Shown piece after piece: positions 33,087 to 43,541 of a stretch of DNA of 64,000 bases; positions within the stretch are counted from its first letter, which is position 1; each line of letters starts with the position of its first letter. Origin of the DNA: Ascaphus truei (lineage: Eukaryota; Chordata; Amphibia; Anura; Ascaphidae); NCBI GenBank assembly GCA_036426205.1, contig CM071586.1:8653114-8717113 (forward strand), given 5' to 3'. Under the pieces are notes generated by a model. It was given only the letters and a program-made list of their open reading frames with translations, searched no databases and had not been told where the DNA came from. A program made the translations under genes and the position numbers.

Positions 33087-33566
33087 ATGTCAGTGTTTGT
33101 TCAAGATGGAATTAATATCTTTCCATTGCCCGTTGTAAGTGCTAATGCACCTGATCTCGTACTTAAACGCCTAGAAGGCATACAGGTCAGCCAAGATACT
33201 CTATTAGTTAGTTTTGATGTAGAGTCCTTATATACCAGCATCAAACATGACGTTGGTCTATGGGCAATGAAACACTTCTTATCAACATGGAGTCGACTGT
33301 TTTCTGAACATAACTCAATTGTCCTCGAGCTCTTGGAATTTATCCTCCAGCACAATTACTTTCTCTTCAACTGCAAATATTATCTACAGATACAAGGAAC
33401 AGCAATGGGCACTACGTGTGCCCCCACTTACGCACCTAGGATGGTGGGAAGAGGTTAGCGTATTCTCTGAGGCAATGTCACAATACAGTACACTGACATG
33501 TGGATTAGATATGTAGATGACATTATGTTATTATGGCAGGGGAGCAGACGGGAATTGGATATATTT
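33087..33566 (+). pseudogene. Penelope-like reverse transcriptase fragment
   Basis: LLVSFDVESLYTSI (RT block with the first catalytic Asp), a GTAMGTTCAPTYA block, then after a frame change YVDDIMLLWQGSRRELDIF at about 33510-33566, holding the catalytic YVDD. The order is that of PLE RTs. The fragment stops abruptly at 33566 where antisense L1 endonuclease sequence begins. It is opposite in strand to the nuclease at 32535-33059, so the two are not one gene as they stand. Confidence 0.8.
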
Positions 33567-34316
33567 CTAGTTTGCTCCTGGTCTGTCTAGGAATCTCTGT
33601 GCGCACCGTAGCTCTATAGGTGCGTGATCCGACCATGAAATATCATGGATCCCTGTATGGGAGATCTTTGGGACCAGTCTGCTTGATACAAAGAAGTAAT
33701 CGATTCTACTGTAAGACGATTGGGGATGTGAGAAAAATGTGTAATCCATATCGAAAGGGTGGTGCTCTCTCCAGATATCTATTAAATTGTTTTCATTCAA
33801 GCTTAGTTTCAGCAAGGACAAAATGTTTTTGTAATATCCTTGTGAGGAGCCTGACCTATCTAAATTTGGATTTAGTACCGTATTAAAGTCTCCTGCCACT
33901 ATTATTGTCCCTTGTGGTACTTAATTCAGTTTATTGAAGACCAGCTTGAAAAAGTAGGGGTCGTAGTCACACGGGGCATAGATGGAGGCCAGTGTTAGAG
34001 TCTGACCGTTTATCGAGCCTATCAATATCAGGTATCTACCTTCCTTGTCTCTAACTACCGACTCTACCTTAAACGGGCATTTGTTGTGAAATAGGACTGC
34101 AACCCCTTTCCTCTTCTCGGAGGAAGATGACAGGTAAAGCTGCCTGAAGTGTTTGTCTAGATACTTTGGTGCACTGTTCATGCTAAAGTGTGTTTCCTGA
34201 ATTAAAACAATATCGGCGCGTCTCCTGTTGTAATCAGCCAATGCTACGCATCTTTTCCCTGGGCTATTCAGCCCCTTGGCATTGTGAGAGATTATTATTA
34301 TTATTAGACCCATCAC
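33567..34316 (-). pseudogene. L1 ORF2 endonuclease, one in-frame stop
   Basis: The APE-type endonuclease is nearly complete in one frame; a single TAA at about 33921 interrupts it between FNKLN and VPQGT. It parallels 2321-3060. Confidence 0.85.
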
Positions 34317-34900
34317 TGACTAATCTTGGAGTCAGATATAACCCCTGCAGAGAAGTTAGAGTGTAAGGCGATATGATTTACCTGCTCATCCTCTCTCCAG
34401 GCAGCCGAGATTTGTTTGTTGCGGCGCCTGGAGCCGAGCGGACCGCGTGACCAACTGAGGGGAAGGAAAAACGGGCAGGGAAGGTGTAACTTCGGAGATC
34501 CTCTCATGGTCGTATACCCGTTCGGATCTCTTTGCCTCTGGGAGGTTTCTGGGCATCCCTGCACCGACCAAGGGTGCCCAGCTAACCGATTGTATTTGGT
34601 CCCTTATCTCCCAGAGGACTTTACCGAATGTCCTGGCAAAAACCAGGTCACTCCTAGTAGGACGCACAGCGATGTTCACCAACACTGAATATAACAGAAA
34701 GGTACCATTATACCTAACCTTAGAGGACAGCGAATGGGTGAGCGATTAGAGATGATGTCAGGAACTGAACTTAACTGTATACAATGAGGAAGTTGAGAAT
34801 ATGATGCAAGGAGGGGGGGGGGGTCTGATGTAAACAGCACTAGGATCTAAGCAGCCATTCTTGTTCAGCATCCATCTTAGGTGCCTGATCCTGTCATCCA
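33567..34900 (-). mobile_element. Truncated Tx1-like L1: spacer and endonuclease only
   Basis: Antisense. The ORF2 start lies at 34316; upstream (34317 to about 34900) resembles L1 spacer. Endonuclease motifs: SHNAKGLNSPGKR, QETHFS, AGDFNTVLNPNLDRSG, SRIDYFFVSSRLVPK, SDHAPIELRC. The body ends at 33567 just after RPGAN, before RT. Loss of the 3' end, not the 5' end, is unusual for L1 and points to rearrangement. Confidence 0.85.
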
Positions 34901-34959
34901 TTTCGTCTATTGTCTGCATGAAAGTTGGAATGGAATGGAATGGAAGTTGAGTGACAGAT

Positions 34960-35290
34960 GTAGGGAAAGGTTACGAGCTGGCATAATAATTTTGTAGCTG
35001 GCTCAATTAATTTTTGCTATGTTTTACATTTATGTTATTAAATCAATGTTCTCATATTCATATTTGTTTATCGTATACGCATATGTAATGACGCACAAGC
35101 CACCTCATAAAGGGGGCGTGAGCTTTAGTATTAGGGTATAAATATGTCTTGTAGGCCGTATTCCTGCAGAGAGCTTTTGTTTTGAAGCTTCCTCCTGTGT
35201 GTGCACCCGTACGCAATAAACTCATTTGTCATTCTGTGATAATTTAACCCTCAGACTTGTTTTCTTTATTCACGCTTTTCATAACAACTC
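34960..35290 (+). mobile_element. Candidate solo LTR
   Basis: Has a TATA box (gggtataaatatg at about 35134) and a polyA signal (aataaa, 35215-35220), about 80 bp apart, in LTR-like order. The string aataaactcatttgtcat recurs at 43303-43320. Boundaries and duplications were not resolved. Confidence 0.45.
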
Positions 35291-35388
35291 TGTATGTTGA
35301 TCAGGAACTAACATAACGTGAAATACCTGTAGAAAGAACTAGCGGCAACGTGAATAGAACCCCTGCGTTTGGGGCCCACCCCCTTATG

Positions 35389-35391
<3 letters not shown>

Positions 35392-35438
<47 letters not shown>
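35392..35438. repeat. (TG)n microsatellite in the MHC class I intron
   Basis: Simple tg repeat about 155 bp upstream of the alpha2 exon. Confidence 0.92.
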
Positions 35439-35441
<3 letters not shown>

Positions 35442-35594
35442 ACATACATACATACTCTGACCCTTTATACACAGGCCTGTCCTGTTATACCCACGTATAG
35501 CGCTGGCAGTAATAAGGGAGAGACGTGCTGTGTTATACACAGGTGTGTATATATATATATGGATATGTGTATATGTGTGTCTGTGTGTGTGCAG

Positions 35595-35873
35595 GTATAC
35601 ATATAGGGCAGCGGATGTACGGCTGTGAGCTGCGAGATGACGGCAGCACCCGCGGGTATGATCAGTACGGATATGATGGGAAGGAGTTTATGAGCCTGGA
35701 TACAGAGAGATGGACGTACGTGAGCACCGCGCCCGAGGCTCAGATCACCACGCAGACGTGGAACAGCGCAGATGTTAATCTGCCTCAGTATTACAGGAAT
35801 TACCTGGAACACGAGTGTAACCCGTGGCTGCAGAAACACATCGAGAATGGGAAGGAGGAGCTCGAGAGGATAG
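35595..35873 (+). CDS. MHC class I alpha2 exon
   Basis: 279 bp, acceptor gtgtgtgcag before it, donor gtgag after it, phase 1 at both ends. Reads RMYGCELRDD, GYDQYGYDGKEF, TERWTYVS, NYLEHECNPWL, ENGKEEL. The disulphide pair (C101 and C164 in human numbering) is present, as are T143, W147, Y159 and W167. K146 is Thr and Y171 is His, and there is a two-residue insertion in the alpha2 helix before Y159. Those two residues normally hold the peptide C- and N-terminus. The frame is clean. Confidence 0.93.
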
Positions 35874-35880
35874 GTGAGAC

Positions 35881-36150
35881 CCGACTGTATACTCTGCACT
35901 GTACCATATCCCCGCTGTGCAATACAGTACTGTACTGACAGGCTCGATAATCACATCTCCTGTATCTACCTAGATAGGGAATTGTACAGACCTGTAACAC
36001 TAACTAAATGAGGCGACAGTGAGTACAGCGCTGTACTGACACAGGGTTACAGGCTGGTACTGAGGCTCAGTGATCACATCTCGTGTATATACCCAGATTG
36101 GGAATTGTACATATCTGTAACACTGTAGGAAGAATGGAGAAGAGAGCTGG
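35881..36150 (+). other. Start of intron 3
   Basis: Contains a ~120-bp segment repeated twice (actgacaggctcgataatcacatctcc-type starts at about 35934 and 36057). No gene. Confidence 0.5.
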
Positions 36151-36965
36151 GATGTCTCAGGTAACGGGGAAGAGAGTTGGGATGTTGTGGGGATGAGAGT
36201 TGGGGGGAGTTGTGTGGATGAGAGTTGGAGGAAGTTGTGGGGATGAGAGTTGGGGGGGAGTTGTGGGAGGGTTAGTGATGAGGAGTTGGGCCTGTTGGGG
36301 GGGGAGGAGTGGTGGGGATGAGCGTGGGTGGGAAGCTGTCGGGGATGAGAGTGGGGGGGGAGTGGTGGGGATGTAGAGTGGGGGAGGTGGTGTTGCTGGG
36401 GAATCGGAGGTAGGTAGGGGGGGGGAGTTTCTGTGGGGGTGGGAGGTGGTGGAGAGCGTTTGGCGGGGAGGTTGTTGGGGATGGGAAGGTGGTGTGGGGG
36501 GGAATGTTATGTGTGGGGGTGGGAGAGGTGAGTGGGGGGGAGTTGTGGGGAAGGAGAACGGTGGTCGGGGGGGGGGGGAGTTGGGCAGGGGACCAAGTGG
36601 AGGGTCGGTGAGAGGTTGGTGAGAGATGTGGGGGGTGGCTGGGGTTGAGAGTTGGGATTGGGGGGGTGGGTTGGTGGTGGGGTGAGAGGTTGGAGGGGGG
36701 GGGGTCGGTGGTTGGAGGGGGATCGGGAGTTGGCGGGGGGAAGTGGCAGGGAGCGAGTTGGGGTGGCAGGGAGTGGTCGGGGAGACGAATGGAGCCTGGG
36801 GGGTGGGGGGGGAGGGAGAAGTGGTGCTGGGAGGGGGATGGCGGGAGGGGATGAGAGTTGGAAGGATAGTGCGCGGGGATGAAGACGTTGGGCAGGAATT
36901 TGGTGGGGAGAGAGCTGGGGTGTGGGGGATGAGAGTTGGGGGTGTTAGGAATGCAGTGGGTAACA
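36150..36965. repeat. G-rich minisatellite in intron 3
   Basis: Degenerate units of gggatgagagttgggggg over ~800 bp. The 269-residue antisense frame is a reading of this repeat and is not a gene. G-quadruplex formation is plausible. Confidence 0.88.
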
Positions 36966-37009
36966 AGTGAGAGTGATAGAGAGATTACTCCTAGTTTTTA
37001 ATAAGTGGT

Positions 37010-37740
37010 AGGGAAAAAATAGGCACTGATACCAAAGCAACAGTGAATGAATAAAATCCAAGAGAGCGTGTATCCATAAAAATTGACGATTCTTTAATGG
37101 ATCATCCAAAAAACTGCTACATCACGGGGTGTGGAAGACCCCCACCAACGCGTTTCGAGTGCAAGCTCTTTATCAAGGTGACTATAGAAAGTACTCACCG
37201 ATCTATTTAAGTACCCATGGTCCGCGCCGTCGTCCACTCCCCACTCACTTCCTGAAACCATTGGGAGTGACGTAGGCGTGATGACGTAAGCACGTGCCGT
37301 GGGTTGTACAAAATTCTGACAACTTTATTAATCAAACACATGAACAATTAAAAAACACATAAGAAAAAAACCTGAGAGTACTCAGTGCAACTTTAAATGA
37401 AGAAAAAGGGAGATGAAGAAATGAAAAAGATGTAGAAAAACATACATGACAAAAACTAATGAATTAAAAAGAAACAACCTAAAGTATAAATGCATGTCTC
37501 TAATAAAAGAAAGAAAATAATAATAACAGAGAAGCACCTAACAATGAGATGGACAACATAACCGATATATGAACACTTGTTAACCTAAAACGGAATTGAA
37601 AAATCTATCCTAAGTGTACTGTATATATATGAGACGTCAACATCCATTGATTGAGAAAAAAGTGTGTATATGTAAACTGTAAATGACTGGAGAAGTGAAA
37701 TTGCTGGGGGTAATTATATAACATGTTATATATAAAAAAT
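37010..37740 (-). mobile_element. Penelope-like terminal repeat in intron 3
   Basis: Holds hammerhead motif D and TGACGT sites at 37267 and 37282. The related nuclease lies at 41219-41730 on the same strand beyond the CR1 insertion, so the two may be one split element. Confidence 0.6.
37143..37180 (-). ncRNA. Hammerhead-like motif D with U3-A8 core
   Basis: Minus strand: stem I CACC/GGUG, core UUGAUAA, extra A, stem II GAG/CUC round a 6-nt loop, GAAA, palindromic ACGCGU, U at the cleavage site. Stems are intact. C3 and G8 are replaced by U and A together, as in motif C. Confidence 0.65.
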
Positions 37741-38035
37741 AAATGTTTTGTATAAATAGATATGTTATAAACATCTACATGGGTAATAAGTATAAAAGAA
37801 ATAAGTCAAAACTAATGTGGCTAAATAAACAGGTAGGGGAGGAAATGGACAAGAGGAGGAAGGCGTTTAGATTCTTTAGATTCTTTAAGTCAGAAGGGAC
37901 AGAGACATCGTATCAGAATTATAAGGAATATAACAAAAATTGCAAAAGGGCAATCAAATTAGCAAAAATGGATAATGAAAAAAGGATTGCAATAGAAAGT
38001 AAGGTCAACCCTAAAAAGTTACAAAAAAATGAGAA

Positions 38036-39098
38036 AAGAAAATATAGGACCCTTTCAGTGTGAGATGGTTAGGCAGATCATTGGAGATAAGGAAAAAGCT
38101 GAGGTATTAAACAAATTATTTGCCTCTGTGTTTACCAGGGAAGAATCAAGTTCAATAGTAGTGCCGCAGGAGGAAGTCACAACCTCCATATTAATGAACA
38201 ATTGGTTAACTGAGGAAGAAGTTCATAAGCGACTTGAAAAAAATTAAAGTAAATAAGGCACCTGTCCCCGATGGCATACATCCAAGAGTTCTCAAGGAGT
38301 TAAGCTCAGTATTGGCAAAACCATTATATTTAATATTCCAGGACTCCATTTCCACAGGCTCAGTACCACACGATTGGCGTAAAGCAGATGTGGTGCCTAT
38401 ATTTAAAAAGGGAGCTAGATCACAACCGGCAAATTACAGACCTGTAAGCCTGACTTCAATAGTAGGGAAACTACTTGAAGGTTTAATACGGGATAATATT
38501 CAGGAATACCTAATGGAAAACAAAATTATTAGTAATAGTCAGCATGGATTTATGAAGATCTTGCCAAACTAACCTTATTTGTTTCTTTGAGGAGGTAAGT
38601 AGGAATTTAGACCAGGGTAATGCAGTTGATGTGGTCTCTTAGAATTTGCAAAGGCTTTTGATACGGTTTCACATGAGGTTGGTGTACAAAATAAAGAAAA
38701 TTGGATTCAGTAATGATATATGCACCTGGATTGAAAACTGGTTAAAGGACAGACAACAGAGGGTTGTCATAAATGGAACTTTTTCAGGTTGGGCTAAAGT
38801 CATGAGTGGAGTACCTCAGGGATCGGTACTGGGACCCCTGCTTTTTAACTTGTTTATTAATGACCTTGAGGTTGGGATCGAGAGCAAAGTCTCCATCTTT
38901 GCTGATGATACTAAATTGTGTAAGGTAATAGAATCAGAGCAGGATGTAATTTCTCTTCAGAAGGACTTGGAGAGACTGGACAGGTAAATGGCAGATGAGG
39001 TTTAATACAGATAAATGTAAGGTTATGCATTTGGGATGCAAGAATAAAAAGGCGACTTACAAATTAAATGGAGATATATTGGGGGAATCCTTGAAGAA
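38036..39098 (+). repeat. Tandem duplication unit 1 (1063 bp)
   Basis: Identical as far as read to 39099-40161. The junction lies in gaagaaaagaaaatatag, with purine-rich microhomology to both breakpoints. Confidence 0.92.
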
Positions 39099-40161
39099 AA
39101 GAAAATATAGGACCCTTTCAGTGTGAGATGGTTAGGCAGATCATTGGAGATAAGGAAAAAGCTGAGGTATTAAACAAATTATTTGCCTCTGTGTTTACCA
39201 GGGAAGAATCAAGTTCAATAGTAGTGCCGCAGGAGGAAGTCACAACCTCCATATTAATGAACAATTGGTTAACTGAGGAAGAAGTTCATAAGCGACTTGA
39301 AAAAAATTAAAGTAAATAAGGCACCTGTCCCCGATGGCATACATCCAAGAGTTCTCAAGGAGTTAAGCTCAGTATTGGCAAAACCATTATATTTAATATT
39401 CCAGGACTCCATTTCCACAGGCTCAGTACCACACGATTGGCGTAAAGCAGATGTGGTGCCTATATTTAAAAAGGGAGCTAGATCACAACCGGCAAATTAC
39501 AGACCTGTAAGCCTGACTTCAATAGTAGGGAAACTACTTGAAGGTTTAATACGGGATAATATTCAGGAATACCTAATGGAAAACAAAATTATTAGTAATA
39601 GTCAGCATGGATTTATGAAGATCTTGCCAAACTAACCTTATTTGTTTCTTTGAGGAGGTAAGTAGGAATTTAGACCAGGGTAATGCAGTTGATGTGGTCT
39701 CTTAGAATTTGCAAAGGCTTTTGATACGGTTTCACATGAGGTTGGTGTACAAAATAAAGAAAATTGGATTCAGTAATGATATATGCACCTGGATTGAAAA
39801 CTGGTTAAAGGACAGACAACAGAGGGTTGTCATAAATGGAACTTTTTCAGGTTGGGCTAAAGTCATGAGTGGAGTACCTCAGGGATCGGTACTGGGACCC
39901 CTGCTTTTTAACTTGTTTATTAATGACCTTGAGGTTGGGATCGAGAGCAAAGTCTCCATCTTTGCTGATGATACTAAATTGTGTAAGGTAATAGAATCAG
40001 AGCAGGATGTAATTTCTCTTCAGAAGGACTTGGAGAGACTGGACAGGTAAATGGCAGATGAGGTTTAATACAGATAAATGTAAGGTTATGCATTTGGGAT
40101 GCAAGAATAAAAAGGCGACTTACAAATTAAATGGAGATATATTGGGGGAATCCTTGAAGAA
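39099..40161 (+). repeat. Tandem duplication unit 2 (1063 bp)
   Basis: Second copy of 38036-39098. Confidence 0.92.
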
Positions 40162-41218
40162 GAAGGATTTAAGAGTGCTTGTAGACAGCAGGCTTAGCAA
40201 TAGTGCCCAATGTCATGCAGTAGCTGCAAAGGCAAACAAGATCTTATCTTGCATCAAACGGGCAATGGATGGAAGGGAAGTAAACATAATTATGCCCCTT
40301 TACAAAGCATTAGTAAGACCACACCTTGAATATGGAGTACAATTTTGGGCACCAATCCTAAGAAAAGACATTATGGAACTAGAGAGAGTGCAGAGAAGAG
40401 CAACCAAATTAATAAAGGGGATGGACATTCTAACTTATGAGGAGAGACTAGCTAAATTAGATTTATTTACATTAGAAAAGAGGCGTCTAAGAGGGGATAT
40501 GATAACTATATACAAATATATTCAGGGACAATACAAGGAGCTTTCAAATGAACTATTCATCCCACGGGCAGTTCAAAGGTCTCGGGACCATCCCTTAAGG
40601 TTGGAGGAAAGGAAATTTCACCAGCAACAAAGGAAAGGGTTCTTTACAGTAAGGGTAGTTAAATTGTGGAATTCATTACCCATGGAGACTGTGATGGCTG
40701 ATGCAATAGATTTGTTCAAAAAAAAGGTTGGACATCTTTTTTGTTTGCCTTCCTCTGGATCAATAAGTAAGTATAGATATAGGATAAAGTATCTGTTGTC
40801 TAAATTTAGCATAGGTTGAACTTGATGGACCTACGTCTTTTTTCAACCTCATCTACTATGTAACTACTATGTAACTATCTATTATACTAGATAGGCACAC
40901 CATAAGATATGTTTATATACAAAGACACATTTAGGTACTATATTCATTGGTGTGAATATCTGTATGAACAATGCACTTTGTGGGACATTTTCAGAATGGG
41001 AATATAAATCTATATAATATATAAAGGGGTAAGAACACCCATTTAATAATAAATTATATACTATATGTTAACTCAACTACTCTCCATAGTAAAAACTATA
41101 AAAAAAAATATGTTGAGAATAATAACAATGACTATGAAAGTTCTATCAACAGAAAAAACATGCATAACAACCTGAACTGTAGTTTAGCAAATTCAGAAGC
41201 AATAGACATGATTATTAG

Positions 41219-41730
41219 TTAATGTAGATATGGTCCTAAATCCCAATCAGAGTTGAGACCATAGGGGTAGAGCTCTCGTTTGTCTAGAAGTTCTACTCTA
41301 TTGCCCCCTCTGATGGGACTCGATACGTGTTCAATTCCCATATAGGAAAAAGTGTCTATGCTTCCAAACTTGCAATTAGTGAAGTGTTGTGCCACTGGGT
41401 GAACAAGATCTCCCTTTTTAATAAGTCTCATATGTTCTCTAATACGAACTTTCAAAGCATGTGTAGTTCGACCCACGTACTGTTTAGCACATCCGCAGTT
41501 CAATAAATAAACTGCGAATGTGGTATCACAATTAATGAACGATGGAATAGGAAACTTGGACCCAGTAACAAAAGAGGTGAATTTCGAATCCGAGCGCATG
41601 TGTTTACATGAAATGCATTTAAGACATTTAAAGCTACCCTTAGGTAACTGTCTATTGCAAGCGTTTTGTTTGCTTGAGAACAGGCTAGCTGAGACTGAAT
41701 TGGCAATTGTTTTGGCTTTCTTAAAGACAA
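41219..41730 (-). pseudogene. Penelope-like GIY-YIG nuclease fragment
   Basis: Antisense frame with a Cys-bearing linker (CLKCISCKHM, in the frame continuing upstream of 41599), then FAVYLLNCGCAKQYVGRTTH, VRIREHMRLI and HPVAQHFTNC. The YLL...YVG block is the GIY-YIG core and CGC is the Cys-x-Cys signature. It ends LGPYLH. RT is absent. Distinct in sequence from the nucleases at 30574 and 32535, so at least three PLE lineages are present. Confidence 0.82.
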
Positions 41731-41904
41731 ACCTAGGACCCTTATCGTAGACTTGAGGACCCTAGCCAGCTAGTCAGAATACAAGGGGGAAGTGATTAAC
41801 ACCACGTGTTCTATGGGTTGGTGAATCCCTATAAATATTATTCAGGGGTGTTTTACCAAAAGGAACGTTTAATCAACCATTTATATGTTTATATAAACTA
41901 TTGT

Positions 41905-42046
41905 AGAGTTCAAACAATCCAGGAGGAGCATATAAGGGAGAAAGAGAAAATACACAAATTAAGTGCATATGTATGGGCAATGAAATCTGGCATATGATGT
42001 AGTCTTGGCTCGTATGTTCAGCCTACTCACAAGATTTAGATGAATA
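41905..42046. repeat. ~140-bp inverted repeat, left arm
   Basis: Recurs inverted at 42490-42630 (aggaggagcatataaggg, gcatatgatgtagtctt and ctactcacaagatttagatg are in both). The hammerhead motif E sits just inside the left arm. Inverted terminal repeats are known for PLEs. Confidence 0.85.
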
Positions 42047-42052
42047 ACGACA

Positions 42053-42107
42053 CACTCCTGACGAAGCCGGACACAGTCTACCCAGACTGGGAGAAACGCG
42101 TAGAGTG
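42053..42107 (+). ncRNA. Hammerhead motif E (canonical core)
   Basis: Plus strand: stem I CACTC/GAGTG, core CUGACGA (42058-42064), extra A, an extended stem II with a 6-bp CAGUCU/AGACUG hairpin, GAAA (42093-42096), ACGCGU, A at the cleavage position. Core and stem I are intact. Confidence 0.75.
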
Positions 42108-42489
42108 GTACCTTTTTTGATCCTGAAGGCGATCCGTAGTTCACCAGCCGAGCAGCCGTGACGTCACACGCTCTGATGGGCACAACGGGACAAGCTCCAA
42201 CAACAGACTGCAAGTGAGGGAGGCTTGGAGGATCCAGGGGAGGCGGTGAGCAGTGCGGTGACCCTTCACTTTTCACAAATTATGTGATAAATGCCTGTTT
42301 TTATCTTGCACATTGTAAGTGCGCACTTTTATACCTTTTTACATAAAGATTCTGTTTATCAGCCTGATCGCGCTATGTAGTGTTCTCTCATCTCTCCTAT
42401 ATACCATCATACCTCTGAGTGTGCCTTTGAGGGAGATCCTGACTACATTCATTCCACACGGGTAGCAGCCCTAACTGCAAATTGCACTT

Positions 42490-42630
42490 TATTCATCTAA
42501 ATCTTGTGAGTAGGCTGAACATATGAGCTAAGACTACATCATATGCCAGATTTCATTGCCCATACATCTGCACTTAATTTGTGTATTTTCTCTTTCTCTT
42601 TATCCCTTATATGCTCCTCCTGGATTGTAG
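42490..42630. repeat. ~140-bp inverted repeat, right arm
   Basis: Partner of 41905-42046. Confidence 0.85.
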
Positions 42631-43430
42631 ATGGAACTCTATCATACTTCTTGGAACCCGTGAAATAGGTCCCACCAGAGGGTTTGAGCTGGGTTATTAG
42701 ATCAGCACTTATCATTATTATTTTAGTATCACATTTATTATTTTATTTCATTATATTCTTAGTATGATCTTTGATTAATTTTATTTTATATTTTGTTATC
42801 ACTTTTAAGTTGTTTGCGCCTTATATTCACTATCTTCACTATATAAGCTATTGGCCTTCATTTTTAGAGCACCACACATTTTTCTTTTTTCCTAGTTTGT
42901 AATAGAAATATATGAATATAGCAGCGATGTGAGATCTTCTCATTGGGACTTAGTATCCTGCAGCTTCGCCATTAGCTTTGCCCCTACAGACAGACCTAGT
43001 GATACAGACGTCAGATGTATAGTGACGCCCCGATGTGCGTTTCGCCACCTGGTTCTTTCTTCTGGGATAGCGTGCTCGGTGGAGGGACGGCCCCTTTAGT
43101 TTCTAGTTGCTATGGTGCCCCATCTCTAGGCAACCACCTGAGTTTGTTACTCTGTCTCCTGGTGATTGGGGGTTGAGGCTGTGAGGTTGCGTTTTATGTA
43201 TTGAATGGAAACCTATAATTATGATACTTTATTACATCCCTAGCCTAATATACTATCACTGTGTAATTAATAAATATTAAACTTAAGGAATAACCTAAGT
43301 ACAATAAACTCATTTGTCATTTTTGTTAGTGTTTTTTTATTTAAAAAATTATGCCTTTCTCTACTGTACTCATAAACGGTGTGTGTCACTGTGTGTGTAT
43401 CAGTGCCTATACAGTAGATATTGTGTTTCT
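42631..43430. other. Intron 3 remainder, repeat-derived
   Basis: Holds a degenerate hammerhead-like block at 43026-43066 (minus strand CAGAAGA then GAAACGC, with no convincing stem II) and the 18-bp LTR string at 43303-43320. No gene. Confidence 0.45.
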
Positions 43431-43541
43431 CCCACTTTCAGTGTGCCCGGAGGTGAAGGTTTGTGTGGTGTGTTTCAGTGTGTATACAGTGTATACAGTG
43501 TGTCAGTGTACACAGTAGATATTGTGTTTCTCCTCTATCAG
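43431..43541 (+). repeat. Duplicated intron end and alpha3 exon start
   Basis: cactttcag followed by tgtgcccggaggtgaaggtt at 43432-43461 copies the true junction at 43533-43561 about 101 bp later, including agtagatattgtgtttctc. The first copy runs out of frame. Confidence 0.8.

Larger units (their letters stand above)
37780..40819 (+). pseudogene. CR1/L2 ORF2 reverse transcriptase, broken
   Basis: Blocks: a pre-RT helix (AIKLAKMDNEKRIA), NKAPVPDGIHPRVLKEL, ANYRPVSLTSIVGKLLE, SGVPQGSVLGPLLFNLFIND, catalytic FADDTKL, and a C-terminal stretch from 40058 (YKALVRPHLEYGVQFWAP) to 40819. The middle blocks occur twice because of the tandem duplication. Stops lie near 38245, 38570 and 38985, and again in the second copy, so no RT could be made in full. 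RT copies RNA at the nicked target site. Confidence 0.9.
37780..40870 (+). mobile_element. CR1/L2-type LINE, RT half, with an internal exact tandem duplication
   Basis: 5'-truncated LINE inserted in PLE sequence. It ends ttgaacttgatggacctacg, then ttcaacctcatctactatg and taactactatgtaac, the 3' hairpin and short-repeat tail of this clade. About 1063 bp (38036-39098) are repeated without a visible difference at 39099-40161. Confidence 0.88.

Noticed and set aside
36157..36966. 269-residue Pro/Ser/Thr-rich antisense frame
   Set aside because: It is a reading of the G-rich minisatellite in intron 3; no domain, no start context, composition fully explained by the repeat.
43026..43066. Possible active hammerhead with CAGAAGA and GAAACGC
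   Set aside because: Stem II does not pair convincingly and stem III is not self-complementary; kept only as a decayed relative.
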